Assembly (NCBI GenBank): GCA_964578885.1 | Contig: CAZOEO010000004.1 | Location: forward strand, 130,482 to 194,481 | Origin: CAZRHR01 sp964578885 | Lineage (GTDB): Bacteria > Bacteroidota > Bacteroidia > CAIKAF01 | Reading direction: 5' to 3' | Length of the DNA stretch: 64,000 bases | Shown here: in pieces, positions 16,799-26,501 of the stretch | Layout: every line of letters begins with the position of its first letter | Position numbering within the stretch: the first letter of the stretch is position 1 | The notes under the pieces: generated by a model | What the model was told of the DNA's origin: nothing | Database searches by the model: none | The model's input: only the letters and a program-made list of their open reading frames with translations | Position numbers and translations under genes: made by a program

Positions 16799-19384
16799 TT
16801 ACATGCCGCCAAGAAAACGTTGAAGTGAAACATCATCATGAATAAGCACTTCTCTGGCTTTTGAGCCTTTGTTCGGTCCCACAATACCAGCTGCCTCCAT
16901 TTGATCAATAAGTCGTCCGGCTCTATTGTATCCAATGTTCAATCTTCTTTGCAACAATGAGGCGCTGCCTTGCTGGTGTTGTACAATGATGCGCGCCGCT
17001 TCGTCGAAGAGATCGTCTTTGTCTTCGCTATCGAACTTGGTTTTATCCGGATCGCCTTCTTCTCCCACATATTCAGGAAGCATCAGGGCTTCAGGGAATC
17101 CTTTTTGCTCGCCAATGAAGGCCACAATTTGTTCGACTTCCGGGGTGTCTACAAATGGACATTGTAAACGAATTAAATCGGAACCAATGGACAGTAGCAT
17201 ATCGCCTCGTCCAATCAACTGATCCGCTCCGCCGCTATCTAAGATGGTTCTGGAGTCGACTTTGGAACTTACACGGAAAGCCAAACGAGCCGGGAAGTTG
17301 GCTTTAATGGTTCCGGTAATAATATTCACCGAAGGCCTTTGTGTGGCGATAATGAGGTGAATTCCAATCGCCCTGGCCAGCTGAGCCAAACGTGCGATAG
17401 GTAGTTCCACTTCCTTACCGGCCGTCATGATGAGGTCCGCAAACTCATCGATAACCAAAACAATGTAGGGGAGGAAACGATGGCCTTCGTTTGGATTCAG
17501 ACGTCTCTGACGAAAACGTTCGTTGTATTCTTTCAGATTCCTTACCTGTGCATTTTTCAACAACTCGTAGCGGTTGTCCATCTCAATGCACAAGGAATTC
17601 AAAGTGTTGATTACCTTTTTGGTATCGGTTATAATGGGCTCGTCTTCTCCGGGTAATTTGGCTAAAAAATGCTTTTCAATAATGCCGTACAAAGGCAACT
17701 CCACTTTCTTTGGGTCGATCATCACTAACTTCAGCTCCGAAGGATGTTTGCTGTAAAGCAGTGATACGAGTAGTGTGTTGATTCCCACAGATTTACCTTG
17801 TCCTGTCGCACCTGCAACCAGAAGGTGAGGCATTTTGGCCAAATCGGCCAAAAAGACTTCGTTGGAAATGGTTCTACCCAATGCCACAGGAAGGTCGAAT
17901 TTATTCTGAACCCATTTTTCGGATTCAAAAATAGATTTTAGGCCTACAATGGTTGGATTTTGATTGGGCACTTCGATTCCGATGGTGCCTTTTCCCGGGA
18001 TGGGCGCAATAATCCGGATACCATGGGCCGCCAGAGAGAGGGCAATATCGTCTTCCAGGTTTTTAATTTTGGAAATCCGAACGCCCGGTGCGGGTACAAT
18101 TTCATACAAGGTAACCGTGGGTCCGATGGTGGCCTTGATTTTTTGGATTTCCACACCATAGTTCCGGAGTGTTTCTACAATCCGGTTTTTATTGGCTTCC
18201 AGTTCTCTGGGATCTACTTTTAATTCAGACACTCCGAGGTCGGCCAAAAGGTTTACCGAAGGAAACTGATAGCCAGGAAGATCTTCCCGGTGATCGTAGG
18301 CTCCATATTTTTGAACCAAATCTGCTGCTACAGCTTGTGCGACCCGGGAGCTATGGCTGGGTTCTGGAGCGGTGATGGCTTTTGATTCTTCATGAATTTC
18401 TACTTCCATGGTGAGGTCGCCCGTGGGTGCCGGCGCACCGGAGGGAGGCTGCGGAGGCGTAATTTCGAACACGTGTGCTCCACCAGGTTCTTCTTCGAAC
18501 GGACTTTCTTCCTGCTGTTGAACAGGCTCCTGCACAGGAACTTCGAACACCTGAAAATCATCCTCCGAAATCTCTTCCATCGGCACATTTTCCTCTAATT
18601 CTTCGTTGCCACTGAGCTCATCCCGATGCGTATAAATATTCACAGGAGCGAGCTCCTCTTCGTCCTCTTTATCTTCTTTCTTTTTTTCTGCTTGCGGTTT
18701 TTTCTCTTCCCAACGTGCTGGAATTAACCGAATGTTAAAGGAAAGAATAAGGTAGGTGAGCAGGCCAAAACCAAGGACAAGAGGAGTGCCAAACGTACCG
18801 GTAAGCATTTCAATTTTTTGCGCCATCCGCATACCAATGCGTCCACCCGCAATGCCATCCATCCATTCGGGAAAAAGGAAACCAAAGAAGGTGGCGGACC
18901 AAAAAAGGAAAAAAATGATGTGCGAGGGTGAAGGAAGTGATAGGGTGAGGGTGGGCGGAAACAATTTTTTCCATCCCCAGCGAAAAATGAGGGGTACAAA
19001 GAGAATGGCCGCAAAACCAAATCCTTTGAAAATAAGTATTTGTGCCAGCCATGCGCCCATCCAACCCATTAGATTGGCGGTAGGTTTTTGTCCTTCCGGT
19101 GCGTGTTCAAGTAAAGATTGATCGGCCTGCCAGTGAAAATAAAATGAGATTTGAGCAAGGGCGAGGAAAAGCGCGAAAACCAACAAGAACGAGCCCCAAA
19201 GTTTTTGGGTACGCGGATCGTGTACCCAGGCGGGTAAAGCAAAAGGCTTCCTGCTGCGGGAAGTTTTTACAGGTTCCGGTGCTGCGTCCCAGTTTTCTAC
19301 CTCCGCCTTTTTCTTTCTAGGGGTATTTGCCGGGGGCAGGTTTTCCGCGGGTTCTTCTACTTTTTTCTGCTTTCTAAAGGCCAT
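16799..19384 (-). CDS. ftsK: DNA translocase FtsK/SpoIIIE
   Basis: 861 residues. Four hydrophobic helices (about 60-230) anchor it at the septum, then an acidic Pro/Glu-rich linker (about 250-380), then the RecA-like motor with Walker A GATGQGKS (about 523-531) and Walker B VLVIDEFADL. The C-terminal winged-helix gamma domain (SASLLQRRLNIGYNRAGRLIDQMEAAGIVG) reads KOPS-like sites. It pumps chromosomes during division and activates XerCD. ATG 19384 gives a basic MAFRKQKK start; an in-frame ATG at 19438 would add 18 residues and cannot be excluded. A palindrome lies upstream. Confidence 0.95.
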   Translation of the reverse strand: MAFRKQKKVEEPAENLPPANTPRKKKAEVENWDAAPEPVKTSRSRKPFALPAWVHDPRTQKLWGSFLLVFALFLALAQISFYFHWQADQSLLEHAPEGQKPTANLMGWMGAWLAQILIFKGFGFAAILFVPLIFRWGWKKLFPPTLTLSLPSPSHIIFFLFWSATFFGFLFPEWMDGIAGGRIGMRMAQKIEMLTGTFGTPLVLGFGLLTYLILSFNIRLIPARWEEKKPQAEKKKEDKEDEEELAPVNIYTHRDELSGNEELEENVPMEEISEDDFQVFEVPVQEPVQQQEESPFEEEPGGAHVFEITPPQPPSGAPAPTGDLTMEVEIHEESKAITAPEPSHSSRVAQAVAADLVQKYGAYDHREDLPGYQFPSVNLLADLGVSELKVDPRELEANKNRIVETLRNYGVEIQKIKATIGPTVTLYEIVPAPGVRISKIKNLEDDIALSLAAHGIRIIAPIPGKGTIGIEVPNQNPTIVGLKSIFESEKWVQNKFDLPVALGRTISNEVFLADLAKMPHLLVAGATGQGKSVGINTLLVSLLYSKHPSELKLVMIDPKKVELPLYGIIEKHFLAKLPGEDEPIITDTKKVINTLNSLCIEMDNRYELLKNAQVRNLKEYNERFRQRRLNPNEGHRFLPYIVLVIDEFADLIMTAGKEVELPIARLAQLARAIGIHLIIATQRPSVNIITGTIKANFPARLAFRVSSKVDSRTILDSGGADQLIGRGDMLLSIGSDLIRLQCPFVDTPEVEQIVAFIGEQKGFPEALMLPEYVGEEGDPDKTKFDSEDKDDLFDEAARIIVQHQQGSASLLQRRLNIGYNRAGRLIDQMEAAGIVGPNKGSKAREVLIHDDVSLQRFLGGM

Positions 19385-19451
19385 GAAGGGACAATATTCG
19401 CCAAAGGCAATATTAGCAGGAATTCCTGCTTCTGCCATTCACAACCAATCT

Positions 19452-19481
19452 AAGCTATTAACAATGCTTGGTTAATAGCTT
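19452..19481. promoter_or_regulatory. inverted repeat upstream of ftsK
   Basis: Perfect 11-bp arms AAGCTATTAAC and GTTAATAGCTT around an 8-base spacer. On the minus strand it is followed directly by TAGATTGG, one mismatch from the -7 consensus. It is positioned to act as an operator or a 5' stem-loop of ftsK. Confidence 0.4.
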
Positions 19482-19703
19482 GATTTGACATGGAGAATTG
19501 ACCTTCAGTTTAAAATGAGGTGCACGGTTCCGATTCCGGAAACTTGCAACTGCCTGTAGGCTGCGGCGTATCCCATGACCCATTTCATGGAAAAAGCAGA
19601 GGGAATGGGTTTGGCGTGAAAGTGGAGGTGATGTGAGGAAAAGTGTGACATAGGCTTTCTTTACATTTTCATGAGTAAAACGTAAGAAATAACCATTTAT
19701 TGT

Positions 19704-19744
19704 AAAGCCCCATTTTTGAATATTTCGTCCAAAAATGGGGCTTT
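19704..19744 (-). terminator. rho-independent terminator of ECF sigma gene
   Basis: Stem AAAGCCCCATTTTTG / CAAAAATGGGGCTTT with an 11-base loop, 18 bases after the sigma-factor stop on the minus strand. The symmetrical A/T flanks could let it work in both directions. Confidence 0.8.
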
Positions 19745-19761
19745 CATTTTAATATGTAGCC

Positions 19762-20352
19762 TTAACCTTGAGTGAGCTGCAATCCGGATTTTTCCATCAT
19801 TTTCCGAAGGTTCAGCAAGGCATATCGCATTCGTCCCAAAGCAGTATTGATGCTCACGCCGGTTTGTTCTGCAATTTCGGCAAAACTCATTTCAGCATAA
19901 TGACGCATGTACAACACTTCTTTTTGTTCTTTGGGCAAACGTTGAATATAGCTTTGCAGAGATTGTTCGGTTTGGTTCCGAATCATCATATCTTCCACAT
20001 TCAATTCTTCCTGACGAAGTACGCCAAAAATATCGAACTCTTCCTCATCGGTTTCAAATGCCGGCATTCTTTTCAAACGTCGGAAATGATCGATAATCAG
20101 GTTATGGGCAATACGCATAACCCATGGTAGGAATTTTCCTTCATCGGTATATTTTCCACCTTGCAAGGTTTGAATGACACGAATGAACGTATCCTGGAAA
20201 ATATCTTCCGCGTGGTCGGAATGCTTCACCATCATATAAATGTAACCGTACACACGATCTTTATGACGCTTCAATAAAATTTCGAAGCTACCGGTGTTTC
20301 CTTGAAGGTAAGCGTGGATCAACTCTTGATCGCTGAGGGCACTGCTACGCAT
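19762..20352 (-). CDS. ECF-type RNA polymerase sigma factor
   Basis: 196 residues with the two ECF regions. Region 2 (about 20-95) includes the core-binding DxxQDTFIRVIQ and the -10-reading FLPWVMRIAHNLIIDHFRR; region 4 (about 135-190) includes YIQRLPKEQKEVLYMRHYAEMSFAEIAEQTGVSINTALGRMRYALLNLR. No anti-sigma gene is adjacent on either side, so it may belong to the Bacteroidota group of ECF factors regulated by level rather than by a paired anti-sigma. Single gene with its own terminator. Target genes cannot be inferred. Confidence 0.92.
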   Translation of the reverse strand: MRSSALSDQELIHAYLQGNTGSFEILLKRHKDRVYGYIYMMVKHSDHAEDIFQDTFIRVIQTLQGGKYTDEGKFLPWVMRIAHNLIIDHFRRLKRMPAFETDEEEFDIFGVLRQEELNVEDMMIRNQTEQSLQSYIQRLPKEQKEVLYMRHYAEMSFAEIAEQTGVSINTALGRMRYALLNLRKMMEKSGLQLTQG

Positions 20353-20592
20353 AGGACATTGAATTTGAGGTGAATAAAATCCTTTTAGCGTAGTGGTGTT
20401 TCGATAAGCGATTGTTTATTAACAGAGGTTAATTAGAGAATGAAACGTAAAGATAGCAATCTGGTTTCATTTCCCCAAAAAAAAGCTAAAATTTACATGC
20501 ATCACCACGAACAAATCAGGTGGATTTAGGATTCTTTAGGTAACAAATTATGTGCTACTTCTTTTTGTATCCGATATTTTAAAGAGTTTTGC

Positions 20593-21471
20593 ATGGTGAA
20601 AATCACGAAAGAGATACAGGCCATGCTGGCTTTGCTGGAAGATCCGGATCCGGAGGTTCACCGGCAGGTCATGCAAGGTTTTGTAGATCGTGGTCCGGAG
20701 ATGTTACCCGTTTTAAAGGAAGCCGGACGGAGATATACTTTTGGTGTCATGGCCGAAAGGATGGAATGGATGGCCGATGAAATTCGTTTCAATATTCTTT
20801 ATGCCCAATTGGAGGATTGGAAAACCTACAGGACGCACGATCTTGGTTTTGTGATTCGCAGTGTGGAAGCCTTTCAGTATCCAGATGCCTCGTCTGAGCG
20901 CATGGAGCAATGGATTGCCCGTGTGAGAAAAGAAATTTGGCTTGGGATGTCCGAGGAGTTGTCTGCCATTGAGCGTATTAGGGTGCTGAATCATGTGCTG
21001 TATGCGATGTATCATTTGCGTGGAACTGCCCAGGATGAGGAATCCCGATTGTCTCATTTTTTTCTTTCACGGGCCTTAGATTCCGGGAAAGCGTCTCCTG
21101 TTTTGCTGGTGTTGCTGTATTTATTTTTGGCCCAAAGCATGGAACTTCCGGTGTTGCCGGTTCCTCTTCCCAAACATTTTGTGTTGGCCTACATGGAATC
21201 GCAGGGCGCCAAAGACATTCGCGGCCAGTCTTTGGCTGGAAAAGAAAAGTTTTTCATTAATCCTTATAGTCGTGGTGCGGTCTTTTCTCGTCGCGAGATT
21301 GAGCATTTTCTGATTCAATCTGGTCATGAGGGGCCATTGCCTCAACCTGAGCCTTGTAGTTTTCCTGTTTTTATTGCGGGTTGGCTTTCTGCCATCCGCG
21401 ACTGGCATGAAAAGGCCGGTCATACGCGTCGTGCGAATTATTATTCTCGCTTTATCCAATTGCTCTCATGA
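20593..21471 (+). CDS. SirB1-like transglutaminase-fold protein
   Basis: 292 residues. The middle (about 120-205) matches the Transglut_core2/SirB1 family: LNHVLYAMYHLRG, then FFLSRALDSGKASPVLLVLLYLFLAQSMELPVLPVPLPKHFVLAY. The family motif usually reads RRGIPxxLxxLYxxLAxRLGLPxxxVxxPGHF; here the Cys position is absent, so it is a transglutaminase-like fold without peptidase activity. An Asp/Glu-rich helical N-terminus precedes it. Its stop overlaps the thioesterase start as ATGA, making it the first of three coupled genes. Function unknown. Confidence 0.72.
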   Translation: MVKITKEIQAMLALLEDPDPEVHRQVMQGFVDRGPEMLPVLKEAGRRYTFGVMAERMEWMADEIRFNILYAQLEDWKTYRTHDLGFVIRSVEAFQYPDASSERMEQWIARVRKEIWLGMSEELSAIERIRVLNHVLYAMYHLRGTAQDEESRLSHFFLSRALDSGKASPVLLVLLYLFLAQSMELPVLPVPLPKHFVLAYMESQGAKDIRGQSLAGKEKFFINPYSRGAVFSRREIEHFLIQSGHEGPLPQPEPCSFPVFIAGWLSAIRDWHEKAGHTRRANYYSRFIQLLS

Positions 21472-21953
21472 AACAAATCTTTGAAAAAGCCCGTCGCTCG
21501 TCCTGGGGTTTGTTTTTATTGAACCAGGCGTTTTTTTGGAAGCTGCCATTTAATCGTCCACATGGAATTCGGATTATTGAGGTGGAAGAAGTCGGTTTGA
21601 CGGCCGTTTTACCTTTTCGCCGAAACAACTTGAACCATTTGGGTACCCTGCACGCCTGTGCATTGGCGACTCTGGCCGAATTTACCGCCGGAACGGAGTT
21701 GTGGCGCCGGCTCGAACAAAAAGGATTTCGGTTGGTTATGCAATCTTTGCACATGACGTACACGGCCAAAGCGACTGAAACCGTTTTTGCGCAATTTGGC
21801 GCACAAATGAGTAAAGAAGAAACGGAAGCTTTGGAGCGTCAGTTGCAGGAAAAACAAAAAGCGTCGTACGAAGCCATAGTTGTGGTTCGTACAAAAGATG
21901 GAAAAGAAGTGGCGGTGGGCACTTCTAAATGGTATTTGACTTTACGCGCATGA
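21468..21953 (+). CDS. DUF4442 hotdog-fold thioesterase-like protein
   Basis: 161 residues. The pattern NNLNHLGTLHACALATLAEFTAG is the hotdog helix of the DUF4442 group related to PaaI-type acyl-CoA thioesterases, with the Asn/His/Gly at the usual catalytic area. A second half of beta strands (LHMTYTAKATETVFAQF, YEAIVVVRTKDGKEVAVGTSKWYL) completes the fold. A substrate is not deducible. Four-base overlaps with both neighbours show translational coupling. Confidence 0.78.
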   Translation: MKQIFEKARRSSWGLFLLNQAFFWKLPFNRPHGIRIIEVEEVGLTAVLPFRRNNLNHLGTLHACALATLAEFTAGTELWRRLEQKGFRLVMQSLHMTYTAKATETVFAQFGAQMSKEETEALERQLQEKQKASYEAIVVVRTKDGKEVAVGTSKWYLTLRA

Positions 21954-23158
21954 GTAGATTTGTGATTTTAATTTTGGTTCTGGCCCTTTGGGTGGTCGCA
22001 GAAGTTTGGTTGTGGATGCTGTTTAAGCAAGCCTTTCAGCCCAAAACCTGGAGCATGCGTATTTTTACCGTACTATGGTTTGGGGCATCTTTCACCACTT
22101 TGGCAGTGCTTATCTTTCGCCCGGAAAGTCCTTCTTTTACGTATCGTTTGGTAGGACAATTGGTGATGCTAATTACCATGTCGAAGTTGTTGGCCTTGAT
22201 TTTTACCACCCTGAGCATGGGGATTTGGGAAATGAAATCATGGGTTTGGAAATCGGAAGTACCGGATGAATCCCGGCGTGCATTTTTACGAAAAATAGCT
22301 TTATTTTCCGGTGGAATTCCTTTGTTTACAACGTTTTATGGATTGTTTAGGACCGCTTCTCAGTTTCGGATTCACCAGGTTACTTTGAAGAATGCAAAAA
22401 TCCCGTCTGCTTTTTCCGGATTTCGCATCGTTCAAATTTCAGACATCCATACCGGTTCGGTGCTTTTTCCTGAAACCATGGAAAAGGCGGTGAAAACCAT
22501 TCAGGAACTGAAGCCCGATCTTATTGTGTTTACAGGTGATTTAGTGAATAATTTTGCTGCTGAAGCAGAGCCGTTTGTGCCATTATTTTCTCAGCTGAAG
22601 GCTCCATATGGAGTGTTCAGTATTTTGGGAAATCATGATTATGGCGATTATCATATGTGGCCCAATGATGAGGCCCGACTCGCCAATTTTGACCAAATGC
22701 TGAATGTTCACCAGCGTATGGGGTGGAAATTACTCATGAATTCTTCTGTTCAATTGGAACGCGATGGCGCATTTATTCAATTGGCTGGTGTAGAAAATTG
22801 GGGCGCCAAGCTTCATTTTAAACGGTATGGTAAACTCGATTTGGCCCTGGCGGGACTTTCACCTGATCAATTTACGATCTTGTTGTCGCACGATCCTTCC
22901 CATTGGCAGGCAGAGGTCGTAAAGCAGGCATTTCCGGTGGATCTCATGTTGGCAGGACATACCCATGGTTTTCAATTTGGTGTAGAAATTCCTGGTTTTA
23001 AATGGAGTCCGTCTCAATATGTGTACGATCAATGGGCCGGTTTATACAGCGATGGCGATAAAAAGTTGTACGTGAACCGTGGTACGGGTTGTATCGGTTA
23101 TTCGGGTCGGGTGGGGATTCCACCAGAAATTACGTTGATTACGCTAGCTTCTGCCTGA
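21950..23158 (+). CDS. membrane-anchored metallophosphoesterase (YkuE/YaeI-like)
   Basis: 402 residues: about four hydrophobic N-terminal helices (about 1-115), then a calcineurin-like phosphoesterase domain. Metal ligands are in order QISDIHTG (D165, H167), FTGDLVNN (about 196), GNHDYG (about 228), SHDPSH (about 313) and GHTHGFQFG (about 335). Relatives act on UDP-sugar or lipid-linked phosphates at the membrane. ATG 21950 was chosen because it overlaps the previous stop as ATGA; an upstream in-frame ATG (21929) would lie inside the previous gene. Complete. Confidence 0.88.
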   Translation: MSRFVILILVLALWVVAEVWLWMLFKQAFQPKTWSMRIFTVLWFGASFTTLAVLIFRPESPSFTYRLVGQLVMLITMSKLLALIFTTLSMGIWEMKSWVWKSEVPDESRRAFLRKIALFSGGIPLFTTFYGLFRTASQFRIHQVTLKNAKIPSAFSGFRIVQISDIHTGSVLFPETMEKAVKTIQELKPDLIVFTGDLVNNFAAEAEPFVPLFSQLKAPYGVFSILGNHDYGDYHMWPNDEARLANFDQMLNVHQRMGWKLLMNSSVQLERDGAFIQLAGVENWGAKLHFKRYGKLDLALAGLSPDQFTILLSHDPSHWQAEVVKQAFPVDLMLAGHTHGFQFGVEIPGFKWSPSQYVYDQWAGLYSDGDKKLYVNRGTGCIGYSGRVGIPPEITLITLASA

Positions 23159-23163
23159 CCCAT

Positions 23164-24339
23164 TCAGGATGGCTGATAGAAATGTTTTTCATCGAGTAAG
23201 TCTGCCGCTTCTCGTCCCAATTGCGTTCCAAGCGCTACGCCCATGCCCCCCAGCCGGACGGCGGCCACCACGCGCGGTCTGATTTTCTTGCAAATTGGAA
23301 ATCTTTGTGATCCCATGCCCATGGTTCCGGCCCAAATATGTTCGATTTCCCATGGGATGTCCGGCAACAATCTTCGATGAATTACATCCATTAAATAGGA
23401 GTTGATTTCTTTTGGAATTGATTGCTCTGTCGTGGTTTCTTTTTCTGGTTGCAAGCGTCTTCCTCCGCCAATCAATAACTGATTTTGGCCGACTTTTCGG
23501 AAATAAGTGTCACCGCCGGCGTAGTGAAACGTTCCGTCTGGTAAGCTTTTGGGGAGCGGTTTGGTTACCAGAACTACGCCACGGGCCGGTTTTACATCAT
23601 CTTGTAATTCAGGAAGAAGTGTGCCGGCAAAGCCATTGACGGCGACCAGGACTTTTCCGGCTCTTCGTTTTACATTTCCTTTAAGGTGTTCCAGGATTAC
23701 GGTGACTTGGGCTGCATCATCATGTATATCCAGGACTTTCCAGCCCATTTCCATTTTGATGCCGGCCTGCTGCACTTTTTCCCGTAAACTGTTCCAAAGT
23801 GCACCGGAATGCAACGCTCCTTCAAAAGGATTGAAAATCAATTGTCCGACGTGGGGGAACCAGGGTGTGTTGGCCTGCGGCGAAATGGTTGAAAAAACAG
23901 GCCGGTCAAAAAGTCCTGTTTGGGTAAGCCATTCGTTGAGTTGTGGCACTGCGGCCAAAACGGATGCCGCGTGGTGTTCTTCTCCGGTAAAAAAAACTTC
24001 GTAACCACCGCAAGCTTCGAATTGCAGGGTTTTTGCTCCATGCATTTCCAGCAGGGCGCGAAGTCCGAGAACACGTTTTTTTATCAAAGTGAGCGTTTCA
24101 TCTACACTTTGGGTTTGAAGATCCGCAGCGATTTCGCCCGCCGTGCCAAAGCAAGCGAAACCAGCATTTCGGGTCGTAGCACCTGATGGCCAGAGTCCCT
24201 GATCGATCACCAGAATCTTTTCACCGGGATGTTTGGCCTGGTATGCCAGCGCTGCATTAAGTCCTACGATGCCTGCGCCAATGACCAACAGATCGATGGG
24301 CTCTGCAAAAATTTCTTTATCCCAGAAGGACCAACTCAT
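23164..24339 (-). CDS. FAD-dependent amine/amino-acid oxidoreductase (DAO family)
   Basis: 391 residues. The N-terminal dinucleotide fold has LLVIGAGIVGLNAALAYQ (about 18-35), and a DAO-like ATTRNAGFACFGTAGE follows where FAD is held. The C-terminal part has LIGGGRRLQPEK and the closing RVVAAVRLGGMGVALGTQLGREAADLL that contacts the flavin. It resembles PuuB/glycine-oxidase-like enzymes; the substrate is unknown. The start overlaps the stop of the oligopeptidase gene as TAATG, so the two are co-translated. It converges with the metallophosphoesterase gene, with 5 bases between stops. Confidence 0.85.
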   Translation of the reverse strand: MSWSFWDKEIFAEPIDLLVIGAGIVGLNAALAYQAKHPGEKILVIDQGLWPSGATTRNAGFACFGTAGEIAADLQTQSVDETLTLIKKRVLGLRALLEMHGAKTLQFEACGGYEVFFTGEEHHAASVLAAVPQLNEWLTQTGLFDRPVFSTISPQANTPWFPHVGQLIFNPFEGALHSGALWNSLREKVQQAGIKMEMGWKVLDIHDDAAQVTVILEHLKGNVKRRAGKVLVAVNGFAGTLLPELQDDVKPARGVVLVTKPLPKSLPDGTFHYAGGDTYFRKVGQNQLLIGGGRRLQPEKETTTEQSIPKEINSYLMDVIHRRLLPDIPWEIEHIWAGTMGMGSQRFPICKKIRPRVVAAVRLGGMGVALGTQLGREAADLLDEKHFYQPS

Positions 24340-26501
24340 TATTTTTCTGCAAGATGCGTAAAAAGAAAGGCCAGGAAATCCGTGTAATCCTGAATGACCA
24401 TGGCCGTAGGTTTACCCGCGCCATGACCTGCATTGGATTCAATACGAATCAGGATTGGATTCACGCCTTGTTGCGCAGTTTGCAGTGCCGCGGCAAATTT
24501 GAAAGAATGCGCGGGTACTACCCGGTCATCATGATCTGCGGTCATGATGAGGGTGGCGGGATAGTTAACGCCTTGTTTGATTTGGTGTAAAGGAGAATAT
24601 TTAAAAAGGTAAGGAAAATGAGCTGGATCTTCCGGATTTCCATATTCCACCATCCAGGCGTGACCGATGGTGAATTGATGGAATTTCAACATGTCCAATA
24701 CGCCCACCGCCGGAATGGCGACTTTGAATAAATCGGGACGCTGAAGCATGCAAGCACCCACCAATAATCCTCCGTTGCTTCGACCATGAATGGCGAGTCG
24801 GGAAGGGGAGGTAATGCCTTTTTCAATTAAGTATTCTGCTGCGCCAATAAAGTCGTCGAATACATTTTGTTTTTTCTCTAACATTCCTCCTGTATGCCAA
24901 TTTTCCCCGAATTCTCCTCCACCACGAAGCGCAGGCACGGCATATACCCCGCCACTTTCTACAAAAAGCCAGTTGACCAGACTAAAGGATGGCATCACAG
25001 GAATGTTAAAACCTCCGTATCCATAAAGCAGGCAGGCTCTGTTTTGCAGCCGTACATCTTTTCTGTAGAAAAGGTACATAGGAATGATGGTTCCGTCTTT
25101 AGATGCATATCTAACTTGCTGAACTTCATATTTTTCGGTGTCTATATCCAATCCGGATGGTCTGTATTTTTCCGGAATGAGACTTCCTGCCTGCAGCCGA
25201 TAGATGGTGGCTGGCATGTGGAAGCTGGTCAATGCAAAAAAGGTCTCACCGGTTTCTTCATCCACCGAAACGCCGGCAATGGTTCCCGGCGCGGGAAGTT
25301 GTATGTTCTGATTTTGTGCACCTTCCATCACGCGGACTAACTCATTTTTTACATTTCTGTTGTACAAGGCCAGCCAACCATTGGGGATACGGTGTACGGA
25401 TTGCAACACGCCGTCTCCGGCGGGAATCACATCTTGCCAATCTTTTTCCTGTGGTTTGTTCAGATCTATTCGGATGAGTCTATAGTTGGGCGCTTTGTGA
25501 TTGGTCAGCAGAAAAACTTGATTGTTTTCGAAGGCCACCACGTTGGATTCAGAAGAAAAGTCCGAAATAAGAGGGATGAATTTCTTTTTACCCATGTCTG
25601 GTCCGGTGGGTTTTACCCAGATCCGATTACCGTGAGTTCCCTTGGTTTGAGAAATGACTAAAAGTTTTTCCCTGGACACGGTGTAGCCATAATTTCCATG
25701 TTTGGGATTGTTTTTGTCTTCAAAAATAAGTTCGTCTGTGCTTTGAGGCGTGCCCAAAGTGTGGTAATACACTTGTTGTCCGGCATTTTCCGCTACGAAA
25801 GCACCATTTTGACTGCGTGGGAAGCGGCTGTAATAGAATCCATTTCCTTGCCATGCAATACCTGAAAACTTAACGTTTTCTACCACATCTGTAGTCAGTT
25901 TCATGGAAGGCAAGTGCAGCACTTTGATGGTGCGCCAGTCGGAACCAGCTTCAGAAATGGCATATGCCAAGTAATCGCCTTTTTCGCTGATGCTGTAGGT
26001 GGCCAGGCTGGCTGTACCGTCTTCAGAAAAAGTGTTTGGGTCGAGTACCAAGGTTTCCAGACCTTGTTCATTTTGCACCATTAACCTGGATTGGTTCAGT
26101 AATCCGGGATTGAAGTTATAGTACAAACGGCCATTTTTACGCATGGGTACACCATGTTTGGGATAATCCCATTTTTCAGCGAGCGCCATACGGATGCTTT
26201 CCCGGAACATCATTTTTTCAAATTGATTTTCCGTAAATTTTTGTTGTTTTTGAATCCAACTTTTCACCTCCGGTGTTTCAGCAGGGGCTTCCAGCCATGC
26301 ATACGGATCTGGAATGGTTTGTCCATGAAGGTTGAGGACAGTGTTATCTTTTTTACTTACCGGATAAGGCAAACGAAAGTATCCGGCACCTGATCGATCA
26401 GATGTGCTCATGGAAGTGCGGGTCAGTGTAGGTGTAGTAGTTTGTGCATGCAAAGTGCTCAGCATGAGAACACCTGCAAGGAGAATGGCAGACTTATTCA
26501 T
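24339..26501 (-). CDS. prolyl oligopeptidase (family S9A), exported
   Basis: 720 residues. A signal peptide MNKSAILLAGVLMLSTLHAQ is followed by the seven-bladed propeller (about 60-470) and an alpha/beta hydrolase domain. Ser575 is in HGRSNGGLLVG, the Asp in DHDDRVVPAHS and the His in NAGHGAGKP, so the triad is complete. It cleaves short peptides after proline and probably acts in the periplasm. The open frame extends 38 codons upstream of this ATG; that extension overlaps the previous gene and hides the signal, so it was rejected. Overlaps neighbours by 8 and 1 bases. Confidence 0.93.
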   Translation of the reverse strand: MNKSAILLAGVLMLSTLHAQTTTPTLTRTSMSTSDRSGAGYFRLPYPVSKKDNTVLNLHGQTIPDPYAWLEAPAETPEVKSWIQKQQKFTENQFEKMMFRESIRMALAEKWDYPKHGVPMRKNGRLYYNFNPGLLNQSRLMVQNEQGLETLVLDPNTFSEDGTASLATYSISEKGDYLAYAISEAGSDWRTIKVLHLPSMKLTTDVVENVKFSGIAWQGNGFYYSRFPRSQNGAFVAENAGQQVYYHTLGTPQSTDELIFEDKNNPKHGNYGYTVSREKLLVISQTKGTHGNRIWVKPTGPDMGKKKFIPLISDFSSESNVVAFENNQVFLLTNHKAPNYRLIRIDLNKPQEKDWQDVIPAGDGVLQSVHRIPNGWLALYNRNVKNELVRVMEGAQNQNIQLPAPGTIAGVSVDEETGETFFALTSFHMPATIYRLQAGSLIPEKYRPSGLDIDTEKYEVQQVRYASKDGTIIPMYLFYRKDVRLQNRACLLYGYGGFNIPVMPSFSLVNWLFVESGGVYAVPALRGGGEFGENWHTGGMLEKKQNVFDDFIGAAEYLIEKGITSPSRLAIHGRSNGGLLVGACMLQRPDLFKVAIPAVGVLDMLKFHQFTIGHAWMVEYGNPEDPAHFPYLFKYSPLHQIKQGVNYPATLIMTADHDDRVVPAHSFKFAAALQTAQQGVNPILIRIESNAGHGAGKPTAMVIQDYTDFLAFLFTHLAEK

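Larger units (their letters stand above)
19439..19761. other. intergenic stretch ftsK/sigma factor
   Basis: Holds an 11-bp inverted repeat close to ftsK, about 220 bases with nothing recognisable, and the terminator of the ECF sigma gene. Confidence 0.6.

Noticed and set aside
23160..23178. CCTGA/TCAGG mini-hairpin between convergent stops
   Set aside because: Stem of five bases without a T run; too weak to call a terminator.
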